From Roseivirga misakiensis (lineage in GTDB: Bacteria > Bacteroidota > Bacteroidia > Cytophagales > Cyclobacteriaceae), in assembly GCF_001747105.1 (NCBI RefSeq), contig NZ_MDGQ01000002.1, forward strand, positions 1 to 64,000: a DNA stretch of 64,000 bases. The letters run 5' to 3'. Positions 26,135 through 35,551 of the stretch are shown here, piece after piece (position 1 is the first letter of the stretch; the number at the start of each line of letters is the position of its first letter). The notes beneath the pieces are model-generated. The model searched no databases, was not told where the DNA came from, and worked only from the letters and a program-made list of their open reading frames with translations. The position numbers and the translations under genes were made by a program.

Positions 26135-28444
26135 ATGAAGACGCTAGCTTCTATAGGATTAATGTTGTTGACCGTCACTATGTCAGCACAGCGTGTTGGG
26201 CTGGTATTGAGTGGTGGTGGAGCCAAAGGGAGTGCCCATATCGGAGTGATAAAGGCCCTCGAGGAAAATGAAATACCTATAGATTATATAGTTGGAACCT
26301 CGATGGGTGCCGTAGTTGGTGCGCTCTACGCCGCAGGTTTTAGTCCAGAAGAAATGGAGGCTATTGTCCGTAGTCCAGAATTTCAGCACTGGATGAATGG
26401 AACATCTACCGAGAAGTATCAATATAATTACACAAAGGCTGAGGACAACGCCTCATGGCTAAGCTTGGATTTGATCATAGACGAAAAGTCTAGAGCTAGT
26501 TTCAATACGCCTTTGGCCAATGACTTGATTATCAATTTCGTGTTGAATGAGTATTTAACACAAGCAGCTCAGCAGGCGAAGTTTGATTTTGATAGCCTCT
26601 TCATACCATTTAAATCCGTAACAGCCGATGTTTTTACCCAAAAGGCAGTCGCCCTAGACTCTGGCTCATTGATGCAAGCCGTAAGAGCTTCCATGGCTGT
26701 TCCTTTCTTCTACAGGCCTATAAAGTACAATAACCAATACCTCTTTGATGGTGGTATCTATAATAATTTCCCAGTAGATATCATGTTAGATGAGTATAAA
26801 CCAGATATGATTATTGGTTCTAATGTGGCCACTAAAAAGGATAAGTCTTATCCATATGATACGGATGAAGAAGTTATTAATAATGCACTCTTATTCATGT
26901 TTTTAGATCGCTCGGACCCTGAAGAATTAAGAGATCAAGATGTCTATATAGAGCCTAATGTAGAGAGTTATACTGCGCTGGATTTCGATAAGGCAGGAAC
27001 ATTAGTTGATATCGGATATGAGGCTACTCAAAATAAAATAGCACAGCTTAAACAGAAGGTCAGTAGGGTTATGAGTAAATCTACGGTCAACTCCAGAAGG
27101 AAAGCCTTAAAGCAGTCCTTTTTACCAATGGAGTTTGGGGCACTTGAACTACACGGTTTTGATAATGAGCAGAAAAAATTTGTTCGTAGGTTAATCAATT
27201 TTGAAGAGGGTAAAAAGGACCTGGCTTACGTTCGAAAGTCCTATTTTCAACTGGTATCCGAGCCGTATTTTAAAAATGTATACCCAAGTTTTTCTTTTGA
27301 TAAAGTAGCGGGCCATTTTGTCTTTGGGTTATACCTGAAACCAACGGCCAAAAATGCTTTGACTTTGGATTTTGGCGGAAACATAGCCACAAGACAAGTC
27401 AGCGTATTACAACTAGGAGCTAAACTGAACTCGTTTAAGAGAAAGCTAAATACCTATAAGTTGAGACTTTCGACGGGTAGGTTTTATGAGGCAGTCAATT
27501 TTGGAACAAGGTTCAATATGAACCCAAAGAATAGATTGTTTCTAGAGCCTAGTTTTACATTCAATCATTGGGACTATTTCAACACTGGCGATGTCCTCGA
27601 TAAAGATGTGGAGCCAATTGTAGTGAATCGTATTGATAGGAGCATTGGTTCTACATTAGGCATTGGTACAGGAAGTAGAAGCGTAATTACTTTAAACACC
27701 AGATTTATAAGAAATACCGATGAGTATGGAAATACTAATGTTGTTTCTTCCAACGATGTGCTAGATAAATTGGATTTAACTTCATTCGTTACCGAAGTAG
27801 CTTATGAACGAAACAGTCTCAATAAAAAGCAGTTTCCCTCTTCCGGTACACGTTTCTATGCTTCGGCTAAGTATTTTAATGGGTCATTAAACTACAGCCC
27901 AGGGACTACATCAATAATTTTCAATCCAAACGCACCAACTGAACTATCGAGAAATGCGAATTGGCTAGCACTTGACGTTGGCTTTGATGAATATTTTGAA
28001 GTAAGCAAGACATACACTTTCGGTTGGATGTTCAATGCACAGTACTCCACATTTGATAGGCTCTATAATTACAGAGGGAGTCAAATGTATCTACCAGTTT
28101 TTGAGCCATTATTTGATTCTAAAACCTACTTTTTGGAAAATTATCGTGCTCCAGGATTTTTAGGGGCAGGAATAAGGCAAATATGGAGACCGAAAAGATC
28201 ACTAGAGATGAGGCTAGAACTCTATGCCTATAGCCCATTTGAACAAATACTTGAAGGACCAAATCAAGAGGCGCTAGTAAAAACAGGATTCGATTCAATA
28301 TCATTTTTGGGAATGGCGGCGTTGGTTTATAACACCTTACCAGGGCCGATAAGTCTAAGGCTGAACTACATAGAACAGAATAATGTGCCTTTTGGTCTGA
28401 TGTTATCGTTCGGTTATCTTATCTTTGAGCGTAAATCTCACTAA
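26135..28444 (+). CDS. Patatin-like phospholipase with outer-membrane beta-barrel
   Basis: The 769-residue protein begins with a signal peptide (to about 18, ...TVTMSAQ). A patatin domain follows at about 20-215, with oxyanion motif LSGGGAKGSAH, nucleophile motif GTSMG and the catalytic DGG. The second half looks like a POTRA-like linker and a BamA-type beta-barrel, with many alternating aromatic strands to the end. This is the architecture of PlpD-like type V autotransporting lipases. It would sit in the outer membrane with the lipase exposed or released. It is preceded by the M23 gene on the same strand, with 59 bases between them. Confidence 0.92.
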   Translation: MKTLASIGLMLLTVTMSAQRVGLVLSGGGAKGSAHIGVIKALEENEIPIDYIVGTSMGAVVGALYAAGFSPEEMEAIVRSPEFQHWMNGTSTEKYQYNYTKAEDNASWLSLDLIIDEKSRASFNTPLANDLIINFVLNEYLTQAAQQAKFDFDSLFIPFKSVTADVFTQKAVALDSGSLMQAVRASMAVPFFYRPIKYNNQYLFDGGIYNNFPVDIMLDEYKPDMIIGSNVATKKDKSYPYDTDEEVINNALLFMFLDRSDPEELRDQDVYIEPNVESYTALDFDKAGTLVDIGYEATQNKIAQLKQKVSRVMSKSTVNSRRKALKQSFLPMEFGALELHGFDNEQKKFVRRLINFEEGKKDLAYVRKSYFQLVSEPYFKNVYPSFSFDKVAGHFVFGLYLKPTAKNALTLDFGGNIATRQVSVLQLGAKLNSFKRKLNTYKLRLSTGRFYEAVNFGTRFNMNPKNRLFLEPSFTFNHWDYFNTGDVLDKDVEPIVVNRIDRSIGSTLGIGTGSRSVITLNTRFIRNTDEYGNTNVVSSNDVLDKLDLTSFVTEVAYERNSLNKKQFPSSGTRFYASAKYFNGSLNYSPGTTSIIFNPNAPTELSRNANWLALDVGFDEYFEVSKTYTFGWMFNAQYSTFDRLYNYRGSQMYLPVFEPLFDSKTYFLENYRAPGFLGAGIRQIWRPKRSLEMRLELYAYSPFEQILEGPNQEALVKTGFDSISFLGMAALVYNTLPGPISLRLNYIEQNNVPFGLMLSFGYLIFERKSH

Positions 28445-28528
28445 TTGGATTAGATTACCTAGACTATAAGTTTAATTTAGCAAGGAGATTAAGGCTTCTT
28501 GCCATACGTTTAAGTACTCTCTTCATTG

Positions 28529-30754
28529 ATGAAGCATATATTCAGACTACTCATTTTCAGTGCAGTAATTCAAACTGCAATGGCACAGACAACCGTTCAA
28601 TGGGCAACACGGGTGGTAGAGGCGTCATCAGAATTTACGGAACTAGAGCATTCAGCTCGACAAGCCCTTTTGAAACCTAATATTCTACCAAGTGGCGGTG
28701 ATAACCCAAATGCTTGGAGGCCATATAAGCCAAATACGCAAGAGTTCATTAAGGTAGAATTCGATCTGCCGATGCCAATTGAACAAATAGCTATCGGTGA
28801 AACCTACAATCCTGGAGCTATCTCAAAAGTCTATGCTTACGATCCAGATGGTAATGAGTATTTGGTTTTTGAACAAGACCCAGGTCCGATTCGGGAGCTT
28901 TGGCGAATGTTTAGAATATTCATCGATGAGACAGATTATAACGTCAAAGAACTCAAAATCGTCATAGAAGGCGCTGCAGTAGATGGTTTTTCGGATATCG
29001 ATTGTATAGGAGTCTCCAATGGAAAAGAACCTATTCAGGCTAAAATTAACTTAATGCCTGATATCAATACCAAGCTTCAAGTTTATCGCTTAAACGACTT
29101 GATTAACAGTGACAAGCGAGAAATTAAACCACTCCTTACAAGAGATGGAAAAACACTTTATTATAGCCGTCGTGGTCATGAAGGTAACGTTGGAGGCCTT
29201 GATGATCTTGAAGATATCTGGTATTCAGATTTTGATAACATTACACAAGATTGGTCGCTCGGACTAAACATTGGTGAACCACTCAATAACCTTGATCCTA
29301 ACTTCATCAGTGGGTTTTTACAAGAAGACGAGGAGTACATAGTTTTAGGAAACGAGTACCTATCTGGTCGAATGAATTACGGAATTTCTAAAAGCCGAAG
29401 ACTTAACAAAACAACTTGGACATATCCACAAAACATGCGGATATACAATGATTTGAATGTCCATGAGAACGTAAACTTTGGTATAACTACAGATAGTGAA
29501 GTGCTGATAATTTCCGAGGAAGGAAGAGGCACCGAAGGGCAAAGAGATTTGTATGTAAGTTTCCTACAAAGAGATGGTTTATGGACCGAACCGATCAGTA
29601 TGGGACCAATTATTAATACAGCTGGTGAGGAAGAAGGCCCTTTCTTAATGCCGGATAAAAAGACACTTATATTCTCTTCTAACGGGCATAGTGGCTATGG
29701 TAGAAAAGACTTGTTTATGACCCGTCGTTTAGATAACTCTTGGAAGAGTTGGACCGAGCCAGAGAACTTGGGTCCGGTGATTAATTCAGAAGAAGATGAT
29801 ATGTTCCTCTTCTTGCCAAAAGATGGTTCTTTTGGGTACTTCTGTCGCGAAGTAGAAGGTAACGACTTAGATATTCACTCTTTAACGCTTCCATTGGTAA
29901 CAAGACAACTGAGGCTTGTTACGCTTTGCGGAAAAATTACTGACCCCGACAACGGCGATGCGCTGGATTCCGAAGTTGTATTTTCTAGACTCAGAGATGG
30001 AGTTGAGGTAGGTCGTGTAAGAACAGATGCCAATGGTAACTACTGTATTGAATTACCAGCAGATGAAATCTATAGTTACAAAGCGGTAATTCCAGGCTTT
30101 ATTCCAGTAGGGTCAACGATCGACTTATTAGATATTTCCGACCTGAACGTATACGCTGTCAACCTCGATAGACTTGATATTGATAGTACACGATTAGATC
30201 TTGGACAACCAATCGAGGTACCAGAAGATGTTATCAAAGCTGTCGCTATTACCCTAGCGCTGCCTGAATTAAAAAGAGATACTTTCGAAATTCTCAATGC
30301 TCAACGGCGCGAACTTGGATTACCAGATTTAAGTCCAAATGCTGTAATCAGTGGAGTTCAGCTACCTCAGTTGCCAATATCACCACAAATTGTCAAAGCG
30401 GTTCCTGGGCAATCCTTTATCATTAAAAATGTATTCTTTGATTTCGATCTGGCCGTGCTGAAACCCGAATCCTGGATTGAAATACGCAATCTGGCGGAGT
30501 TTATGAATGATTATCCGAATGCGATTGTGGAACTTTCAGGACATACTGATGCCTATGGAACGGATGATTATAACATAAGGCTTTCGAAACGAAGAGTGGA
30601 AGCAGTGAAAGGAGCGATGGCCTCTTTGGGTATTAGTTCTGAAAGATTACGATTTGTGTGGTACGGTGAAAAGTATCCGATTGCTACTAATTACACAAGG
30701 GCAGGGCGGGCCTTAAATCGACGGGTAGAGTTTCAAATATTGGAGCTGGACTAG
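28529..30754 (+). CDS. OmpA-family protein with PD40-type propeller
   Basis: I start at the ATG just after a TTG, giving 741 residues. A signal peptide (to about 20) is followed by a beta-sandwich resembling discoidin/F5-8 domains (about 22-165). WD40/PD40-like repeats (about 190-450, 'KKTLIFSSNGHSGYGRKDL') and a carboxypeptidase-regulatory-like domain (about 465-540) come next. A C-terminal OmpA domain (about 625-741) has the peptidoglycan-binding motif LSGHTDAYGTDDYN and RRVEF. It resembles the T9SS/gliding protein PorE in having propeller plus OmpA, but lacks TPRs. It probably links the outer membrane to the cell wall. Confidence 0.88.
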   Translation: MKHIFRLLIFSAVIQTAMAQTTVQWATRVVEASSEFTELEHSARQALLKPNILPSGGDNPNAWRPYKPNTQEFIKVEFDLPMPIEQIAIGETYNPGAISKVYAYDPDGNEYLVFEQDPGPIRELWRMFRIFIDETDYNVKELKIVIEGAAVDGFSDIDCIGVSNGKEPIQAKINLMPDINTKLQVYRLNDLINSDKREIKPLLTRDGKTLYYSRRGHEGNVGGLDDLEDIWYSDFDNITQDWSLGLNIGEPLNNLDPNFISGFLQEDEEYIVLGNEYLSGRMNYGISKSRRLNKTTWTYPQNMRIYNDLNVHENVNFGITTDSEVLIISEEGRGTEGQRDLYVSFLQRDGLWTEPISMGPIINTAGEEEGPFLMPDKKTLIFSSNGHSGYGRKDLFMTRRLDNSWKSWTEPENLGPVINSEEDDMFLFLPKDGSFGYFCREVEGNDLDIHSLTLPLVTRQLRLVTLCGKITDPDNGDALDSEVVFSRLRDGVEVGRVRTDANGNYCIELPADEIYSYKAVIPGFIPVGSTIDLLDISDLNVYAVNLDRLDIDSTRLDLGQPIEVPEDVIKAVAITLALPELKRDTFEILNAQRRELGLPDLSPNAVISGVQLPQLPISPQIVKAVPGQSFIIKNVFFDFDLAVLKPESWIEIRNLAEFMNDYPNAIVELSGHTDAYGTDDYNIRLSKRRVEAVKGAMASLGISSERLRFVWYGEKYPIATNYTRAGRALNRRVEFQILELD

Positions 30755-30760
30755 CGGAGC

Positions 30761-31636
30761 TTACTTTGTTTGGCTAATTTTCTGCTTTTTTACTCGTGTG
30801 ATGTATTGTTTTAGGTACTTGTTTTTAAGCTCCTCTTTAATCTGATCGTATTTCAATATTTTATTGATAACTAATTGCATAAGCTTCTCATTTCTTTTTG
30901 ATGGGTAGCGCTCATAGGCTGCTGAGATCATCTCCATCGACTTTACATATTCTTCTTGAATGTAGTAGCGAACCGACTCGTTAAAGTATTGGAGTCCCGC
31001 TAATTCTTGAAGGTTGATCTTAACATGTCCTTCAAATAAGTCCCACTCATCTACACTTCCTTCGCCTACAGTGGTTAACATTGGTAGCTTACGTGGATCA
31101 AAGCCAATTTGTTCCATGCTCTGTGCCAATTCCTTGCTTATGCTTTTTAGCCCGCTTTCAGGATCAGTAGATTCGACGATTAGGTCTTGCCCATTCAGCT
31201 TCATTTTTATGAACACATGGTTTGGTAGTTCTATTATCTCATAATCATAATTGAAGTGTGATAAAACAAGCGCATAAATGGCGGTTCCAGTAAGGCAACC
31301 AAAGTTTCCGGTTGCCATGGTCTCAGACATGGTAGCTTGCTTACTATAATTGATAAGAAGCTTTTTGTGCACTCTGTAGAAAATTGACCTTAAAAAAGCC
31401 TTCTCTGATCTTTTCCGTCCCCGAATAACTTCAAGTTTACGGATCAAATCATCATATACTTCAAAATCATTGACTGATTTGAGGCCTTTTTCTTGGGTTT
31501 CGTCAGAGATAATGAACCGACTAATTGGGTGTGAATTTGGGTTTATATCAAGGGCGGGTACATTTTCATTCTGCCCGAAACATAACGTTTCTAGGCCGAT
31601 CAAAAACACTGTTAATATGGTAATTCTTCCCTTCAT
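30761..31636 (-). CDS. Transglutaminase-like exported protein
   Basis: The ATG at 31636 gives 291 residues with a signal peptide (MKGRITILTVFLIGLETLCFGQ). The core shows a Cys-His-Asp pattern of the transglutaminase-like fold: GNFGCLTGTAIYA (about 112-124), PNHVFIKM, and VESTDPESG. Spacing is compact, as in bacterial transglutaminase-like proteases. It is convergent with the OmpA gene (6-base gap) and divergent from the PepSY gene. Repeats that look like response-regulator sites fill the shared upstream region. The substrate is unknown. Confidence 0.75.
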   Translation of the reverse strand: MKGRITILTVFLIGLETLCFGQNENVPALDINPNSHPISRFIISDETQEKGLKSVNDFEVYDDLIRKLEVIRGRKRSEKAFLRSIFYRVHKKLLINYSKQATMSETMATGNFGCLTGTAIYALVLSHFNYDYEIIELPNHVFIKMKLNGQDLIVESTDPESGLKSISKELAQSMEQIGFDPRKLPMLTTVGEGSVDEWDLFEGHVKINLQELAGLQYFNESVRYYIQEEYVKSMEMISAAYERYPSKRNEKLMQLVINKILKYDQIKEELKNKYLKQYITRVKKQKISQTK

Positions 31637-31682
31637 CAAGTCTTCACAAACTGTCTTTTATAGCTATCCTATAAAGCCAACA

Positions 31683-31710
31683 TAACATTAAGTTAACATT
31701 AAGATAACAT
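31683..31710. promoter_or_regulatory. Three TAACATT direct repeats with 11-bp period
   Basis: TAACAT occurs at 31683, 31694 and 31705, each within a (T)TAACATTAA context, so successive copies lie on the same DNA face. This pattern is typical for OmpR/PhoB/PhoP-family response regulators. It lies upstream of both the minus-strand transglutaminase-like gene and the plus-strand PepSY gene. Confidence 0.5.
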
Positions 31711-31775
31711 TAAAGCAAATATGTCAAGTGATTAATACCTAAAACAGCTCTATAAACGATTTATATGTGTGTAGA

Positions 31776-31795
31776 TAACATTATGTTAACATTAA
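31776..31795. promoter_or_regulatory. Second pair of TAACATT repeats, 11 bp apart
   Basis: The 20-base element at 31776-31795 differs from 31683-31702 at only one position. It holds TAACA at 31776 and 31787 and the palindrome ATGTTAACAT. It lies about 55 bases before the PepSY start, a usual activator position. Confidence 0.5.
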
Positions 31796-31849
31796 ACTTA
31801 GACTTGCGCCAAAATGCTTTTTTGTACTTATTGCGCACTGATTCAGAAT

Positions 31850-32386
31850 ATGAGCACGAGAACAATTGCGAAGTCGATAAGAGGGTATAGAAAGATTCAT
31901 CGTTATCTAGGCTTAGGTATTGCTTTACTCTTGGTCATTAGTGCTATTACTGGTATTCTTTTGGCTTGGAAGAAAGATGTCGACTTACTTCAGCCGCCAA
32001 CCCAAAAGGGAGCGCAATTAGCGATTGCCGACTATCAGCCAGTTGAGGAACTCGCAAATGTGGCGCTAGCCGCAGTAGACTCGTTGAATTTAAGTGCCGA
32101 TAATCTAGACCGGATTGAGTATCGCCCCACTAAAGGCATCGCTAAGGTAATTTTCGATACAGGGAGTTGGGAGGTACAGGTAGATGCTACTTCGCTCAAG
32201 GTTTTATCAGTTGCCAAGAGACACTCTGATTGGATTGAAAGTCTGCATGATGGGTCAATCGTCTCTGATTTCTTCAAACTCCTGTCCATGAATGTACTCG
32301 GAATTGGCCTACTTTTTCTGATTGTAACGGGATTTTGGCTCTGGTGGGGACCTAAGAAGATTCGCGGCCTTAAGAAAAATTCCTAG
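31850..32386 (+). CDS. PepSY-associated TM helix protein
   Basis: I prefer the ATG at 31850 (MSTRTIAKSIRGYRKIHRYL), giving 178 residues; an earlier in-frame ATG at 31814 adds only a short tail. There are two TM helices, near 23-43 (LGIALLLVISAITGILLAW) and 148-168 (LGIGLLFLIVTGFWLWW). A PepSY-like periplasmic domain with HDGSIVSDF lies between them. This is the short form of the family found with iron-reductase and TonB systems in Bacteroidota. The substrate is unknown. The phased repeats upstream suggest response-regulator control. Confidence 0.82.
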   Translation: MSTRTIAKSIRGYRKIHRYLGLGIALLLVISAITGILLAWKKDVDLLQPPTQKGAQLAIADYQPVEELANVALAAVDSLNLSADNLDRIEYRPTKGIAKVIFDTGSWEVQVDATSLKVLSVAKRHSDWIESLHDGSIVSDFFKLLSMNVLGIGLLFLIVTGFWLWWGPKKIRGLKKNS

Positions 32387-32471
32387 TATTAAATCTTCTT
32401 GAAGAATGCCTTGTTATGCGCATAGCCTTCTATAAATTCCTAAATTCGATTAAGCACAATACAGGAGGTTG

Positions 32472-35400
32472 ATGAAAAAGGTTGGCAAAGCATTATTAAT
32501 CATATTCGGCGTACTTATACTCGCTATTATTCTTATACCAATTTTTTTTAAGGATAAAATCAAAGAATTGGTCATTAGTGAATTTGAAAAAAGCACCGAA
32601 GCAGAGCTTTACTTCGGGGATGTGAGCTTGGATTTGTTCAGGAACTTTCCAGATTTCACTTTGGGGCTTTCTGACATGGGAATCACAGGGAAAGGCGTTT
32701 TTGAAGGAGATACGCTTTTAAGTGTTTCTAATTTGAGCGCTTCGATCGATTTGCAAGAGGTTTTATTTGGCAGCAGAATTAACCTAAAGTCCATTGAAAT
32801 GGTTAAGCCTGATATCACGATCATTACGCTGCTCGATGGCACAGCCAATTACGATATCGCTAAAGAAGGTGAGCCTTCGGTAGCGGCAGAGCCATCCGAT
32901 GAAGAAGCTTCAGAAGTTACTTTCGGAATAAAATCTTTCAGTATAGAAGAGGGAGAATTTGTCTATTACGATCAAACGATCGGGTTCTTTACGCAACTAG
33001 GGGATATAAATGTCGAGGGGTCAGGTGATTTTGCCGCAGATATATTCGATCTCGTCACAAAAGGAGACTTAAACCTGATTGATCTAAACTACGAAGGGAC
33101 GGATTATGTAACTGATAAGTCAGTGGATATTGACGCAACACTATCAATGGACCTGACGAATTCTAAGTACACCTTTAAGGAGAATGAAATCTCAATCAAT
33201 TCATTTCCGTTGGTCGTCGATGGCTTTTTTGCCCTTTTGGACGATGGTTTTGGCATGGATTTGAAATTTAATGCGCCTAGGTCGGAGTTCAAGCAGTTGC
33301 TTTCTTTGATACCAGGTGTTTATAGCGATTCTTTTAAAGACCTTAAGTCAGAAGGTACCTTAACATTCGACGGGAATGTTACTGGCACATACAACGAAAG
33401 TACGATGCCCGCTTTCGGCTTGAATCTAGCGGTGAATAACGGAATGTTTCAATATCCCGATCTACCAGATGCAGTCAGCAATGTTCAAATGCGACTTAAT
33501 GTTGAGAACAAGACCGGAATTATTGAAGAAACTCGAGTCGACCTAAGTCAAATGCATCTTGAAATGGGGTCTAACCCAGTTGACGCGAAGCTACTAATTG
33601 AAAACCTGAAGGACTACCGCTTAAACGCTGATATGAAAGGGAAACTCAACTTAAACGAGTTAATGAATTACTTCCCGATGGAGGGCTATGACTTGAACGG
33701 TACGCTGGATATTCAGGCACAAGCTGAAGGCGTTTATGATAGCCTGAGGAACCTTATTCCAAGGCTCAATGTGGCTATAGATTTGAAAGACGGCTATATC
33801 AAAACACCTGATCTACCATCGCCAATCGAGGACTTTTTGGTAAAAACAAAAATAACCAACCAGAGTGGACAGCTAAAAGATACCAAGGTCATCGTTGACA
33901 ATATATCCATGCAGCTCGATGGGCAACCATTTCAATCCAACATGACACTTGAGAACCCAGATAACTTAGCATGGGATGTTAAAATGCAAGGAAATCTTGA
34001 TTTGGATAAGCTAATGAAACTCTATCCGATGGAAGGGATGCAGTTAAAAGGCCAAATTACCACAGCGCTTTCTAGTAAGGGAAAAATGAGTGACCTAGAG
34101 GCGCATCGCTATAATAGAATCCCTACAAAAGGATCCTTGACCCTAGAGAACTTTGATTATCAAGGAGATGGAATAGACCAACCGATTACAATTTCCAAGG
34201 CAGAAGCAAAGTTTACTAACGAACAGATAGAACTCTCTGAATATAGCGGAACCGCTGGTTCAACACGCTACAATATGACGGGTAAATTGACAAATTATTT
34301 AGGCTTTGCTTTGAAAGATGAAGTTTTAGAGGGCGCGTTGTCTGTAACCGCAGATCAATTGGCGATCAGTGAGTGGATGATCAGCGAAGAGGAAGAAGGG
34401 ACTTCGGTATCGGAAGCTGGCGATGAGCAACCAATGGAGGTAGTAAGAATACCTGAGAATGTTCAATTCAATCTACAGACGTCAGTAGGGAAAGTTACCT
34501 ATAACAGTCTAGAGATGAATAATATGAAGGGTCAGGTTGTTGTAAGTAAAGGAAAAATAAACCTGAAAGGCGCTGGCTTCAATGCCATGAATGGTCGCGT
34601 AGATGTAAATGGAGAATACGATAGCAAACCAGATCAACCGACGTTTGATTTTAAATTCGGAGCGAAGCAAATCTCAATTCCATCCTCATTTCAAGCCTTG
34701 GATATGGTACAAAAAATGGCACCAGTAGCTGAAAAAATGACAGGACAGTTTACATCTAATTTCAGCTTAAAAGGAATATTGGGAGCGGATATGATGCCTG
34801 ATTATACATCATTGACTGGTGGTGGTTTGATACAAATTTTGGAAGCAAGCCTGGGTGGTAATTCAGACTTACTATCAGGTCTATCATCGGTGACCAAGTT
34901 GGCCAAAGTTGGTACGGCTACTTTAGATAAAATCAAAATGACTGCTGAAATTAAAGAAGGTAGGTTGTTCATTAAGCCATTTGATGTGAAGCTTGGAGAT
35001 TATCAGACGCAAGTTTCAGGAAGTACAGGAATAGACGGGTCTATCGATTACATTTTGAAAATGGATGTACCCGCTGGTAAAGTAGGAGGACAGCTAAACT
35101 CACTTGTTTCATCCTTTACGGGAGGGCAGAGTATTGTCGGTGAAAATATCACGTTGAACATAGGGATGGGCGGTGTTTTTTCAAAACCTGAATTTTCTCT
35201 AAGAAGTGTAAGTTCAGAAGAAGGAAAGAGTGTGACTGGAGCTGTCACAGGTCTTGTATCTGATAAAGTGGATGAAAAGAAAGAGGAGGCAAAAGCCTTG
35301 GTTGATAATAAAGTGAATGCTGCAAAAGACACTGCACAACAAGTCATTGAAGCTCAGAAAGATTCCTTAAAACTAAAAGCTGATGCCTTGTTAAAGGCTC

Positions 35401-35543
35401 AAAAAGATTCTATTTCAGCGCTTGCAGCTGAAAAATTGGGGCTTAATAAAGACAGCACGGACAAAAAATTAGAGGAGGTTAAAAATAAAGCTAAAGGAGC
35501 ACTGAAAGGATTGCTTAAAAAGAAGAAGAAAAAGGATAACTAA
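32472..35543 (+). CDS. AsmA-like envelope protein
   Basis: The ATG at 32472 gives 1023 residues. An N-terminal TM anchor (about 5-26) is followed by a long AsmA/TamB-type repeated beta-groove region (motifs FRNFPDFTLGLSD, GTANYDI). Such proteins are thought to bridge inner and outer membrane for lipid transport or assembly. The C-terminus ends in an amphipathic, lysine-rich coiled-coil tail (about 925-1023) finishing KKKKKKDN. An AGGAGG lies just before the start, with only 3 bases of spacing. A decayed copy of the tail coding sequence is found at 38880-38987. Confidence 0.9.
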   Translation: MKKVGKALLIIFGVLILAIILIPIFFKDKIKELVISEFEKSTEAELYFGDVSLDLFRNFPDFTLGLSDMGITGKGVFEGDTLLSVSNLSASIDLQEVLFGSRINLKSIEMVKPDITIITLLDGTANYDIAKEGEPSVAAEPSDEEASEVTFGIKSFSIEEGEFVYYDQTIGFFTQLGDINVEGSGDFAADIFDLVTKGDLNLIDLNYEGTDYVTDKSVDIDATLSMDLTNSKYTFKENEISINSFPLVVDGFFALLDDGFGMDLKFNAPRSEFKQLLSLIPGVYSDSFKDLKSEGTLTFDGNVTGTYNESTMPAFGLNLAVNNGMFQYPDLPDAVSNVQMRLNVENKTGIIEETRVDLSQMHLEMGSNPVDAKLLIENLKDYRLNADMKGKLNLNELMNYFPMEGYDLNGTLDIQAQAEGVYDSLRNLIPRLNVAIDLKDGYIKTPDLPSPIEDFLVKTKITNQSGQLKDTKVIVDNISMQLDGQPFQSNMTLENPDNLAWDVKMQGNLDLDKLMKLYPMEGMQLKGQITTALSSKGKMSDLEAHRYNRIPTKGSLTLENFDYQGDGIDQPITISKAEAKFTNEQIELSEYSGTAGSTRYNMTGKLTNYLGFALKDEVLEGALSVTADQLAISEWMISEEEEGTSVSEAGDEQPMEVVRIPENVQFNLQTSVGKVTYNSLEMNNMKGQVVVSKGKINLKGAGFNAMNGRVDVNGEYDSKPDQPTFDFKFGAKQISIPSSFQALDMVQKMAPVAEKMTGQFTSNFSLKGILGADMMPDYTSLTGGGLIQILEASLGGNSDLLSGLSSVTKLAKVGTATLDKIKMTAEIKEGRLFIKPFDVKLGDYQTQVSGSTGIDGSIDYILKMDVPAGKVGGQLNSLVSSFTGGQSIVGENITLNIGMGGVFSKPEFSLRSVSSEEGKSVTGAVTGLVSDKVDEKKEEAKALVDNKVNAAKDTAQQVIEAQKDSLKLKADALLKAQKDSISALAAEKLGLNKDSTDKKLEEVKNKAKGALKGLLKKKKKKDN

Positions 35544-35551
35544 CCAAAGAG

